From Tieghemostelium lacteum (Eukaryota > Evosea > Eumycetozoa > Dictyosteliales > Raperosteliaceae), in NCBI GenBank assembly GCA_001606155.1, contig LODT01000037.1, positions 1,798,001 through 1,862,000 of the forward strand: a stretch of DNA of 64,000 nt, given 5' to 3'. Below the pieces are notes generated by a model. That model saw nothing but the letters and a program-made list of their open reading frames with translations. It was not told the DNA's origin and ran no database searches. A program made the translations under genes and the position numbers. Below, piece after piece: positions 8,183 to 18,907 of this stretch (position 1 is its first letter; every line of letters begins with the position of its first letter).

Positions 8183-10243
8183 ATGTTAAATGCTATAAAA
8201 CATTTGAATTTTAAATCCAATCTATTCAATTCTGTTAAAAATGTAAAATCTTTATCAAAATATGAAACAATAAGTAGCATTAGTATTTCAAAATCAAAAC
8301 TATTCGAACCAATTACACTAGTTAAATCTGATGATCAAAAATTACAATTAAGCATTTTATATAATAGTTATAATATCAGTAGTGGTATTGGTAAATTTCA
8401 ACAATATAGACAATATTGTACAGAGACTACACCCGAAACTGTAAATACTAGTGAAACTACTGAAACTAAACCTAGAACAAAATTTAATAAAAAGTCTGAA
8501 AAAGAATTTAAGGAATTTACAGATTTACCAATTAGAAAAGAGATTATGTGGGCAATTGAAGATATGGGTTGGAAGAAACCAACTGAAATTCAGAGTAATG
8601 TAATTCCACAAATTTTCAGTAGAAAGAGAAATATATTGTTTTCATCACAAACTGGTAGTGGAAAGACAGCTGCATATCTGCTACCTCTACTACAGATTGT
8701 ATCAAAGAGACCTGACTTTGATTGCTTGCTACCTATGGCACTAGTACTGGCACCCAGTAAAGAATTGGCAATTCAGATTGACAGAGAAGCCAGACAACTT
8801 TGCAGTTATATAAAAAAATTTAGAATTCAATTGATTATAGGAGGTGTAGGTGAACACACTCAAATTGAGGACCTTTCCAAAGGTTGTGATTTGGTGGTTG
8901 CCACACCTGGTAGATTACTAGAACTAATAAAGATGAAAAAAGTGAGTATGCATCATATCAAAATGGTTGTCATTGACGAATTTGATAAACTTTTCAATTT
9001 GGGATTCTTCCCTGACATGAAAGAACTTTTTAGGTTGATACCACACCTAAAAAACAAAACTAGAGAAAAAGGGGTTCAAACTGTACTTTTATCCGCAACT
9101 ATTATGCATGAAAAGTATGATGAATTAATTACAAGATTTGCACCATACCATTTGATGGTGAACCAAAATACCAAATTAACAGCACCAGAACAGATTAAAC
9201 AATACTTTTATGGTGTCAGTTATCGTCAAAAATCATCACTACTTTTGTATTTTCTAAGAAGAGGTGGAAAAACTTCACTTAAAAATATCAAAACTTTGGC
9301 ATTTGTTAGAACTCAACAGAGAGCTGAAAAGTTGAGTGAATTTCTAAAGAAACATGGTATTGAAGCTGCCTATATTCATGCTGATATGTCATTGGCTAAA
9401 AGAAATGACTTGATAAAGAAATTCAGTGAACCAGATTCACCAATTAAATTGTTGGTTTCTACTGATGTTCTGGCTAGAGGTATACATATTGAGAATCTAG
9501 GTGCTGTTGTAAATGTTGATGTACCTCATGTTGCTGAAGACTATCTACATCGTATTGGTAGAGCTGGTAGATTGGATTCCGAAGGTTTCTCATTGACTTT
9601 TGTAAGCAACACAAAATTAATCTTCCAAATTGGTGAGAGAACTGTTGGACTTGATGAAGCACATCTTCTATCCAATATTAAATTCCATATTGGAGATAGT
9701 GAATATATACGTCTATATAAAATTCCAGGACCTTGGAAAGGTGAACAACAAATAGATGATAAAACTACAGTAACAATAGACGACTACGAAGATGGTAACG
9801 ATGCTCACATTGAATACAATGAAAATGATGAACGTTATAATAATAATAATAACAATCAAAAAACTAAAGAAAAATCAAATTTTGAAAAGAGAGAGAAAAA
9901 GGCAGTTGCAGATCTACTCATTAAAAAAAGAATTTTGGAGCCTGTTAAAGGACCAAAAACTAGAGATGGTCTACCAAGAGTGAAATTCAATCCTAATGCA
10001 AAAGTTCATTCTTCAAAAATGGCAAAAATCATTGTGGATAGAAAAGGTGAGATTCATGATCTACCTCCACTTACTGATTTCCAAGAGGGCCAATATGAGA
10101 ATGTTGTAAGTGAATTTGATAAGAATCGTGCAAGAAAGAGAGGTGTACACTTTGCACCACAAAAAAGAAACCCAATTCTACCATCAAAAGTTCAAACCAA
10201 AAGACAATTGAAATATAATTCCAACAATAGAAATTCAAATTAG
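8183..10243 (+). CDS. DEAD-box RNA helicase, probably mitochondrial (DEFD variant)
   Basis: 686 residues, single exon. RecA domain 1 shows the Q motif region (WKKPTEIQSNVIPQIF), motif I SQTGSGKT, Ia APSKELA, GG, TPGRLLE, motif II VIDEFD (D265-E-F-D268) and motif III SAT. Domain 2 shows FVRTQQRAEKL, STDVLARGIHI (motif V) and HRIGRAGR (motif VI). Motif II reads DEFD instead of DEAD. The N-terminal 100 residues are basic, Ser/Asn-rich and free of acidic residues at the start (MLNAIKHLNFKSNLF), like a mitochondrial presequence. The C-terminal 150 residues are basic and charged, suited to RNA binding. A role in mitochondrial ribosome or RNA processing is inferred. Confidence 0.88.
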   Translation: MLNAIKHLNFKSNLFNSVKNVKSLSKYETISSISISKSKLFEPITLVKSDDQKLQLSILYNSYNISSGIGKFQQYRQYCTETTPETVNTSETTETKPRTKFNKKSEKEFKEFTDLPIRKEIMWAIEDMGWKKPTEIQSNVIPQIFSRKRNILFSSQTGSGKTAAYLLPLLQIVSKRPDFDCLLPMALVLAPSKELAIQIDREARQLCSYIKKFRIQLIIGGVGEHTQIEDLSKGCDLVVATPGRLLELIKMKKVSMHHIKMVVIDEFDKLFNLGFFPDMKELFRLIPHLKNKTREKGVQTVLLSATIMHEKYDELITRFAPYHLMVNQNTKLTAPEQIKQYFYGVSYRQKSSLLLYFLRRGGKTSLKNIKTLAFVRTQQRAEKLSEFLKKHGIEAAYIHADMSLAKRNDLIKKFSEPDSPIKLLVSTDVLARGIHIENLGAVVNVDVPHVAEDYLHRIGRAGRLDSEGFSLTFVSNTKLIFQIGERTVGLDEAHLLSNIKFHIGDSEYIRLYKIPGPWKGEQQIDDKTTVTIDDYEDGNDAHIEYNENDERYNNNNNNQKTKEKSNFEKREKKAVADLLIKKRILEPVKGPKTRDGLPRVKFNPNAKVHSSKMAKIIVDRKGEIHDLPPLTDFQEGQYENVVSEFDKNRARKRGVHFAPQKRNPILPSKVQTKRQLKYNSNNRNSN

Positions 10244-10274
10244 GTCTGTGTCTGTATCATTGATGATGCTATAA

Positions 10275-10299
10275 CAATAAATATAATTATATTGTATTG
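10275..10299. repeat. Inverted repeat in convergent spacer
   Basis: AATATAA/TTATATT is a perfect 14-bp palindrome (10280-10293). It is extended by CAATA (10275-10279) pairing with TATTG (10295-10299), with one bulged base. It lies between the convergent helicase and coiled-coil genes, where it could act in 3'-end formation. Confidence 0.4.
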
Positions 10300-10454
10300 G
10301 TAGTTTCAACTATTTTTTATATCATGAATATATTTTAATTTAAAATAATTTATAATAATAGTTATTTTTGCAATTGGCATTGCATTTCTATACTGATTTT
10401 CATTATTATCTATCTGATAGTGGGTAGGCGTACATTATTATCTAATCTATAACT

Positions 10455-11239
10455 TTAACATTGAAGTGACCATTCAGTTTGTTCCAATTTCTCTTCTAAA
10501 ATTAAAATATCATCATTAAATTGTCTGATATTTTGTTGTGCACTCTATATATACAGCGTTAAGTAAATATGAGTAAAAATGTAATCGTTTATCTTCAAAA
10601 TACCCCACTTAAACATACTTTTATAATATCAATAGAAAATGACAGATAACTGTTTATATTTGATAGTTCTTTTTGAATGCTAAAAAATAGAGAGTAGCTC
10701 TTATTACTAAAACTCTTTCTAAGTGATTCATTTAATTCTTTTAATCTACCCTCTCCGATGCTTTTTGCTATTCTAATTGGTTGCGGTTGCTGTATTATTT
10801 GTACGGTAGGATTTGATCTATTTAAATTATTAGTGTTGTTGTTTAAATTTATTTTCTGTTGATTCTGTGGTGCTGTATTGTTTGTTGATGTTGTCGTTAT
10901 TGGTAATTGCTGCTGTTGTTGTGATATATGTGTAAATGAAAATGGATGTGCCATTGAGAATGGTGTATTTGTAATTGGAGATGTTGTATTTGAAGATATA
11001 GAAGATACAGATGATGTTAAAGTATTACTTATAGAGGTGTTTGATGAATTTAAAGATGAGGCAACACTGTTTGATGATATATTACTATTGAGTTCTGAAT
11101 TTGAATTGCTATTTTTGAGTGTTTCCTCTTTATCTTTAGAGTTTAGATCATTTGTATTATCTGAAATATAATCAGATTGTTCATCAACATAATCATCTTC
11201 CTCATCTTCTTCACCCTCTATAATTTTCTTATTTTTCAT
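10455..11239 (-). CDS. Ser/Asn-rich protein with C-terminal coiled coil
   Basis: Exon 1 is 11239-10619, starting at MKNKKIIEGEEDEED. A 74-bp phase-0 intron (GTATGT..TAG) separates it from exon 2 (10544-10455), for 236 residues. The N-terminus is acidic. The middle is a long Ser/Asn/Thr/Gln low-complexity region. The last 75 residues form a conserved-looking amphipathic helical segment (IGEGRLKELNESLRKSF through ILILEEKLEQTEWSL) that crosses the splice junction in frame, which supports the intron. The architecture (disordered N-terminus, short helical C-terminus) recalls small trafficking-complex subunits such as BLOC-1 members, but I cannot assign one. Function unknown. Confidence 0.65.
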
Positions 11240-11775
11240 TATGTTATGCTGTATTGTTTGGTTTGTGATAAAAATAAAAAAAAAAAGCAAATATGTTGTC
11301 AAAAAACCAACTTGCAAAAACTAGTCAATTAAGTTTGTTCTAAAAGTACTACTTTTAAGAATAATCTCCCATCTTAATTTATTATGTGTTTAGAATCGGT
11401 TCAATGATCTTTAAAATATAATTACATAACCGGAGAATTCTTTCATAATTCTAAAACCAATCAAGTTATAACGATTCCAAAATACAAACTCCTGCAACAA
11501 TGATTCTACAGATTAGATAAACCTGCCTCTATAATGATAAAGGAGTCATTGTATCCACAATTTAAGAGAACCTATAAAATAACATTTTTACTGTTGTCTT
11601 CTGTCTCAATAGTTTAGAAATACTAAATTTAATAACCTAAATATGTGATGAATGTCTACTAAAATGCTAATAGTAATAGTTTATCGATACAATGGCTATT
11701 ATTTCATTATAAAAGTGTTTTGTGTTTTTGTTAATATATCAAATTTTAAGGTTATATATAACTAAATCTATTTAT
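11240..11775. other. Intergenic, with possible structured RNA segment
   Basis: 536 bp between two minus-strand genes. The base composition at 11380-11680 is less AT-skewed and less homopolymeric than other spacers, but no frame stays open. CAATGATTCT (11498-11507) can pair with GGAGTCATTG (11542-11551), including two G-T wobbles, around a 34-nt loop. Otherwise nothing recognisable. Confidence 0.35.
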
Positions 11776-12169
11776 TTATGCATCAGCTTTCTTGGATCTA
11801 TTAATTATTGTGGTTAATATCGAAGAATTATAATAATAAGATGATTACATGATAAATAACATACTTTTGATATTTAATAGCAATGAATGGTACTGAAAAG
11901 AAAATGGCAACAGCGGTTGCTTTTACAGAGAAAGATAACCATTTGTGGAAAGATGGGGATAAGTTGTATTCACTGGTGTACAATTCAAAGTGGTGGTGAC
12001 CATGATCATCGTCGTGATCGTGGTGATCATGATCGTGATCGTGGTGTTCGCCATGTTTAGCATGGTGGTGAGCAGCACCAGCACCAGCGCCACCTCTAGT
12101 ATATAATACCATTCTGGTATTTTGAACAAAGAGTGAGCTCTTTCTTGCTAAACTTAAATATCTTGACAT
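11776..12169 (-). CDS. Small His-rich single-pass membrane protein, likely mitochondrial
   Basis: Exon 1 is 12169-11865, then a 67-bp phase-2 intron (GTATGT..TAG), then a 22-nt last exon (11797-11776) encoding KSKKADA, for 108 residues. The N-terminus MSRYLSLARKSSLFVQNTRM looks like a mitochondrial targeting peptide. A His/Asp repeat block follows (about residues 35-60). Then FELYTSEYNLSPSFHKWLSF leads to one transmembrane helix (KATAVAIFFSVPFIAIKY) and a basic tail. Size and topology resemble small accessory subunits of inner-membrane complexes such as cytochrome oxidase or complex I, but I cannot name the subunit. The His/Asp block could bind metal. Confidence 0.65.
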
Positions 12170-12365
12170 TTTATGATTATTACTGCAAAAAATAAATAAT
12201 AAAAATAAAAAAAAAAAAAAAAAATCAAAAAAAATTATTTCGAAAATTGCCAAAAAGAAGTTCGGTGGTAGGGAATTATACTTCCAGAAATAAACAATAC
12301 TTTTTATAATATCTTTATTAGATTGTAAATTTCAGTGATTGCTAACTAATAAACCTAAATTTGGT

Positions 12366-13277
12366 TTATTTTTTCATTTTCTTTGAACCATTTTGTTGTG
12401 GTTGTTGATCTTTACCTGGTAATTCTCTTTTGTTATCTTTTTTACCATTTTGTTGTTCTTTCTTTGGTTGTTGTTTTTCTTTCTTTGGTTGTTGTTCTTG
12501 TTTCTTTGGTTGTTCTTGTTTATTTGGTTGCTCTTTCTTTTCTTGTTGTTTATTATTTTGTTTTGGTTTTTGGTCTTGTTTCTTTGGTTGTTGTTCTTGT
12601 TTCTTTGGTTGTTGTTTTTCTTGTTTTACTTGTGGATTCTCTTTTGGTTTTTGTTCTTGTTTCTTTTGTGGTTGTTTCTTGGATTCAGATTGTTTTGAAG
12701 ATGTATCAGGGGTGATTGGTTCATCTGGAATCTCTGTAATTTTAGCACCTTGTTTCTTAATTGGAACGAGGTCTGGGATTTCTTCATCATCAGAGTCTTC
12801 ATCAAAATCCATGACATCATCATCATCATAGCTATCAGTGAACTCTTCCTCTTCAGAGTCACCATGATGGTGATCTAAACAGTTTTCATCTTCACACATT
12901 TCCTCATCAGATGGATCTTCAAATTCAACAGTACCACACATGGTAATAGAACATCCCTTTGCACCTTGAACACTAAAGAATATCTCTTGATCTGCTGAAA
13001 ACTTCAAATTGACATTAGATTGATTTTTAACACCATCTTCTAAACAACAGATTGCAACATTATCCCATTTAGATAAATCAATTTCTTCCTCTTCTTCTTC
13101 TTCTTTTTCTTCTTCTTCTTCATCTTCAATATTCTTTTGAGAGACCATCAAGTATACTTTTCCTTTAACATTTGCAGTTGGTGGTAAAATTACTCTAGTC
13201 AAATGGAAGTAACAATGCTCTTCCAATTCCAAAGGTAATGGTGAATCATCTTTAATTGTAATTCCAAAAAATGACAT
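12366..13277 (-). CDS. Nucleoplasmin-like (HD2/FKBP39-type) nuclear protein
   Basis: The start is MSFFGITIKDDSPLPLEL at 13277, 303 residues. Residues 1-115 have the nucleoplasmin-like fold seen in plant HD2 proteins and insect FKBP39: FFGITIK at the start, HLTRVILPP, then ISF-like strands ending in the Gly-rich CSITMCGTVEF. Acidic tracts follow (E-rich at about 58-70, D/E-rich at 118-170), then a 110-residue Lys/Gln repeat tail ending in KKMKK. Family members are pentameric histone chaperones of nucleus and nucleolus. No FKBP domain or zinc finger is attached. Divergently placed from RalGAP with a shared 553-bp promoter region. Confidence 0.8.
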   Translation of the reverse strand: MSFFGITIKDDSPLPLELEEHCYFHLTRVILPPTANVKGKVYLMVSQKNIEDEEEEEKEEEEEEEIDLSKWDNVAICCLEDGVKNQSNVNLKFSADQEIFFSVQGAKGCSITMCGTVEFEDPSDEEMCEDENCLDHHHGDSEEEEFTDSYDDDDVMDFDEDSDDEEIPDLVPIKKQGAKITEIPDEPITPDTSSKQSESKKQPQKKQEQKPKENPQVKQEKQQPKKQEQQPKKQDQKPKQNNKQQEKKEQPNKQEQPKKQEQQPKKEKQQPKKEQQNGKKDNKRELPGKDQQPQQNGSKKMKK

Positions 13278-13830
13278 TGTGTTATATATGTGTTTAGTGT
13301 TAAATATCGATCGAGTGCTCTGAAGACGAGAATCTAAAAAAATCAAAAAAAAAATTATTTTTTAATTAATATTTAAATTTGATAACGTTTTTCAGTTTAG
13401 TATTATTAAGTTTCAAAAACATCTTTAGGCAGAGTTATATAAATATTTAGAAACATAAAAAAGATAAATAAAAATTAAGATATTTATTGATTTTAGTTAA
13501 TAAAGGCAGGAAACAATTCCAAAGTTACAAGTGTTTCTTAAGATCTCAGATATTGATGAATTCATTGGGAAAACAGACAAACAGCACAATTGTGCTTTTA
13601 TAAAAAAAAAAAAAAAAAAATTATCTTTTTCCACCTCCACCTATCCTGACATTATAATCTGTTTTTTTTTTTCATTTCGCTCCTATCATCATTTATATAA
13701 TTAAAGTAAACCTTTATACACTCTTTTTTGTTTTTTCATCTATGATTATGATTTAAAATAATTTATAGACAAACTAGAGAAACGAAGGTTCAAAAAAATA
13801 AAAAAATAAAAAAAAATATCATATTACAAT
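13278..13830. other. Divergent promoter region (nucleoplasmin-like / RalGAP)
   Basis: 553 bp shared by two divergent genes. It contains a perfect 14-bp palindrome AGCACAATTGTGCT at 13583-13596, followed immediately by a long A-run, and a polypyrimidine patch near 13630. No open frame. Confidence 0.5.
13583..13596. promoter_or_regulatory. 14-bp perfect palindrome in divergent promoter
   Basis: AGCACAATTGTGCT is its own reverse complement and is GC-richer than its surroundings. It sits 306 bp upstream of the nucleoplasmin-like ATG and 235 bp upstream of the RalGAP ATG. A dimeric transcription factor site is the natural reading, but no factor is known. Confidence 0.35.
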
Positions 13831-16800
13831 ATGTCAACTGTACCAACAACAACATCAACAACCACACCCACAACAGTGGCGAACTCAAGTCCACTTACAA
13901 TTGGACAAAGTTCAACACTTAGTAGTAATATTAGTCTTGTAACAGGAGGAGCACCACAGGAAAAAATAAAGGAAAAAGAAAAAGAGAAAGCTAAAAAGAA
14001 ACTAGCAATCTTTTTTGACACTAACGCCGATGCATTTAAACGTTTTAAAGGTTTAATTTCTTTCATTGGTATGTAGAATTTTGAATATCTAGATATTATA
14101 GGAGATAGAGATATGCATACTAACTTCGTTCCTCTCTCTCAAATTGAGGAATATAGCAAATTCTGATGATAATGATATAGATAAAGTATTTAAAGAGAAT
14201 AGTTATCAAATCTATCAGACAATGTTAAGTACCTTTTCAGCATATGAATTGGGATCTTATAAAGGTAAACAACATTACGCCGAAAAAGAAGTTTTAAAAT
14301 TAATGCAAGTCCTCAAGAGAATACTTATTCATTTGGAGGGATTTGTCAAGAAGGGTTGGCAAGTTAAATCGATTATAAATATCTTAGAAAAGATGTTGGG
14401 CATTGAAAATATTCAGTCTATTAGAATGGCAGGTTTTTCAACACTTTTGGTATTTTTGGAGGTTATGGAAAAACCTGATAAATACAAATTGGATTTATTT
14501 AGTTCCACTATAGATTTTCAACCATTTACAGTGGATTACACTAGTAAGATTAGTTTTCAACGCAAAGTTTTCTCGGCAAATGCTGAGATGAAACGATTCA
14601 TTGTCATTCAGTCACCTAACCAACCCAGTAAAGATGATGCCACTAAACTTTTTGAGACAATTTGTCTGCACATGGATAAGAAGTTATCCAATTTTCACTT
14701 TTGGTTTGATTTATTGAAATCACACTATTTGACTGTACTCTATCCTACCATTTGTAAACAAAATGGTTTGTTACCTACCACTGACACCTCTGGGTTCGTC
14801 AGTCATTGCCCACATGAACTTCAATATGTTTTCATTAATTTTCTCTGTAATTGGATAACTTCAAATCCACAGATTAAAGATTACTTTTTATATAATATAA
14901 TCCCAGTAGTACCAACACCAACAACAGCTCAACCTAATAATAGTAATAATAATAATAATAATAGTAGTACACAGACTAGAGGATCAGTTTCAAGTTCTGG
15001 AAGTTCATTGAGTTTACCAAATGGAAATACAAATAATTTTTATAATCCAAATCAGACTCCTGGTCAGGGTAATATATCTATATTATTGGAGATTTTCAGA
15101 CAATCTTGTCGTTTACCATTAAAGTATCATGAAACCATCAAGAAATCTATTCAGACATTTAAGATATTGTTTTTGGATAATTGCAATGACCTGGAACTTG
15201 GTGATGAATTGTATGTCTATCAACAGTTTATTTTCAATGAGATGTTACATGTATTCGAATCTGAAAGTCAGTCATTTGAAAAGGAGAGAGAAACTATTGG
15301 TCAGTACATTATTGAAGTGTACAAGAGTATGATTGAAGTCTACCATCAACAAAGATCACCAATGAAAGAGATTATATTAAATGCAATGTTACAAGGTACT
15401 ATTGCACTGTTGAGAAAGTCCAATCCAAACAAAGCACTCTCACCAACTTTGGAACAGAATATAGTGTCTACTACACTTTTTGGGTGGATGAAATCTAAAG
15501 AACCTTCAAAAAAACTCTGGGATAATTTCCATAGTCAATTTGAAGAGATTTTCTATCGACCTGAAGTGATTAAACAAATTCGTTCTAAATTATTACAAAT
15601 GACTATGGTGCTGAAAGAACTCATTTATCCGCTGTCTGCGAGAAGATCTGCTAAAAAGTTAAAAGATATTAAATTCAATGCCAAAGGTGGTGAACCAAAG
15701 TCACTTGACTACCAAGAGATGCCACCGGATATTCCCATTGACCATGCTATAAAGAATATTGGTTGGGAGGTTGATGACGCTAAATGGATTTGGACATGTC
15801 TATTAGACCTTTTTAAGAATCTACAGAGGATAAAGGAACCTGCAATCTATGAGTTGGCAATCGCCATTCTCGTTGATATTGTTGATATCTATATTAGAAC
15901 TGAAGAGGAAGTTGAATTTCAAGATTACCTCGACAAGAACAAACCTACACATTTACCATTGTTTAATATCTTTGGACAGAGACTATTTGATACCTGCCAG
16001 TTGGATAGTAAATTTATAAAATCAAAGGTACTGGCCATTGGATGTCTTTGCAGATTGGTTTGTAGACATCATCCACAGTACAATAACAGCATCCTCTCTC
16101 ACTTTTTTGGTGTTATTAATAATGCAATGGTTGCACCACCTGTTAATGGAATTGATCTGTCATGGTCTATTATACTAAACAGTAGTAATCTATTCAATCT
16201 GGCAATTCCTGGTGCTAATATACTGTTGCCTGTATACCTTTACAAAATCAAGTGTATTCTCACACTGAAAAACGGTGATTTGAATCCAAGTAACGATGTG
16301 AGAAAGAAATGTATCATTATGATTTGTTCATTGATTTTCTATCCCAATCAGTATCCACAAATGGACATTTACAATCAACGTGAGGTCAAGGGTAAATTCC
16401 TTGGAAAAGATCTTTCCATGTCCGATTTGAAGAAGGATATCGTAGAGGTACTTCAAGTGACTCTAAAGACTGACAAGGTGGTAGAGAACAAGATTATTTG
16501 TATATGGGGTCTGTCTGTATTTTTAATGGAGGAATTTAATTGCACCTATAACCAAGATCTTATCAATGAGATTATTGATACACTTACGGGACACACATTG
16601 AATGTTGATCATATGGTTGCAAGAGCTGCTCTAGATGCACTGGCTTCTATTGCTTCGATATTCCCTAAACTCAACAAGACAACTATAAACAAGATACTTT
16701 TATCTCTCTGTCAGAGTATTTTAAAGACTCTACCTGATATGGAAAATGGAACATCTAGTATCTCTGAAACTACAATGTCAAATCACTACTATTGTCTACT

Positions 16801-18799
16801 GGAATGGATCTCTATTGACAATTCCATTTTTGATGATAGTACCTATTTGGAATTCCGATCCATACTATTCCATTGTATAGAAGAGGGTCTAGGTCAAAAA
16901 TCTGAGATATGGGGTAACAATCAAATTCAATTGGGTAAAGAACAAATACGTGAACTCATTGATGTCAAAGACATTAAAAACACCACAAAGAATATTACCA
17001 TCAGAAAGAATCTCTATTCAATGATTAGTAGTAAGTCCAATAATAGTGCTAATATTATTGCTCAATTGAGTGAGATGGAGCAGGAGGGTATACAAAGTTC
17101 AACAAAGTTGACTATTGTCAGAGATGCATGTGAGACTTTACTCTCACATTGTTTGAATTTTGTTCATAATTTCCCATCTAGAGAAGGTCCATCATTATTC
17201 TCTTCGAATATTGATGAGGATGATGATTTGGATTTCCAACCTAGCAGTAACGTCAGCGATGACAATGAAAAGTCAATGAGAAATTCAGGATCAAATAGTG
17301 GTGCTCAACAGCCTATATTCTTTGTACTAAATGATAATCTAATCATTTCAGTTATGGAGATTTCCAAACCCAATTCCAATAATGGAACTTTGGCACGTTT
17401 GTTTATCCGTGATGCCACTGGTAAATATGTTTGGAATTTTGATTGTGATTATGATGAAAACAAAATTCGTCTACTCAGTAACTCAACTGAAGGTGAAGGA
17501 CATCCACAGCACCAAACTACCAATCCTAAGGAACTCCTAGATCTCTATTTGAAGCAAACATCTGAACAGTCAGGTGGTCCTGTTATAGTTGACCAAAACC
17601 AAAATACATATCAATATATCAACCATGTCTCTAAAGATCTTCAAGTTAAACCAGTTGAAAAAGACGAGAAACTAAATAATCTCTTGGCAATGTTGTCTAA
17701 ACAGTATCCAGAATGTCTTCCAGCTACTGGTAGTCTATTAAATCAACCATTAAATAACCTAAAGTCTACATTATTGGCTGATTTCACAAAGAATCAGCAA
17801 GATGTTTTGGCATTTATAGATAAGGAAAACAAACAGTCATTGTCAGTCTACAGTTTACCACCTAGTGGCACTAAATGGTCTATACTCCCACCAGTGAATG
17901 AAAAGAAACCAATTGTGTCACAGTCATGTAGACTGTTACTTTCTTATTTGGGTCTATTAGATTTTGTCAATTTTACATCTATTAAACCTCTGGAATGTAA
18001 TCATAAACTATCAAGAGCAATGACACAATTGGATATCACACCTGGTAGAGAAATTCTAAAGATTGGGTTAATTTACAACGCACAGACTCAAGACGATCAA
18101 AAGGATATTCTAAAGAATGGTGAGGGTTCTGAATTGTATAGGGAATTTGTTAATGGTTTAGCATGGCCAGTTGATGTTACAACTCATCAGGGATATCTAG
18201 GTGGTTTGGATAGAAAGAAATCTACAGGTTCACACGCACCCTATTATGCCACTAGTACTATTGAGACTATTTTCCATGATATTACATTAATGCCAACCAA
18301 TCCATCAGATCCACAACAGATTCACAAGAAACGTCATGTTGGTAATGATATTGTAAATATTATCTGGTCAGAACATGTACGTGACTATTCACCAACTACC
18401 ATTACCTCTCAATTCAACGATGCCATTATCATCATTTATCCATTGGATAATGGGTTATTTAGAGTTCAGGTCTATAGAAAAGAGGCCAAAGTTCCAATGT
18501 TTGGTCCACTCATTCACGGTATGGTCATTAATAAGACTTTATTACCACTGTTGGTTCGTCAGACTGCAATCAATGCCTATCGTTATGTAAGATATAATAC
18601 ACCAAATTACTCTAAACCATATGTGCTGAGAAAACTCAGAATCAAAGAGATTGTCGATCGTTATACCTCTGATAGAAATTATGTAGATTTTGTACATTCT
18701 GTAACTGCTGGTTATAATTCCTCTGCAAATTCTTATTCAAGCATAACAAATAATACACCTTTATCTTCTTCCATTGATAATAGTAATATACAATCTTAA
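13831..18799 (+). CDS. Ral GTPase-activating protein, alpha-type subunit
   Basis: Exon 1 is 13831-14068. An 88-bp phase-1 intron carries a perfect TACTAAC branch site (about 14117-14123). Exon 2 is 14157-18799. The product is 1626 residues. After a Thr/Ser N-terminus, KKKLAIFFDTNADAFKRFKGL and the following helices resemble the RalGAP-alpha N-terminus. A long HEAT-like region with a poly-Asn insert follows. The C-terminal RapGAP/tuberin domain (about 1390-1600) has KRHVGNDIVNIIW, containing the asparagine thumb (about N1475) used in Rap1GAP-type catalysis, plus SQFNDAIIIIYP. The protein should stimulate GTP hydrolysis on a Ral- or Rap/Rheb-like GTPase, normally with a beta subunit. Confidence 0.87.
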
Positions 18800-18907
18800 C
18801 ACAACCAAATATATCACAAACTAATTATAATAAAACAAAAATCAGATATATATATTAAGTTTTAAAATTCAAACTCTTTATTGTATATAATTTGTTATAA
18901 AAAAATA

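Noticed and set aside
12383-12865. Several long frames opposite and within the nucleoplasmin-like gene
   Set aside because: They are shadows of the Lys/Gln-repeat and acidic codons of the real minus-strand gene. Their products are Phe/Leu/Val/Cys repeats with no start context.
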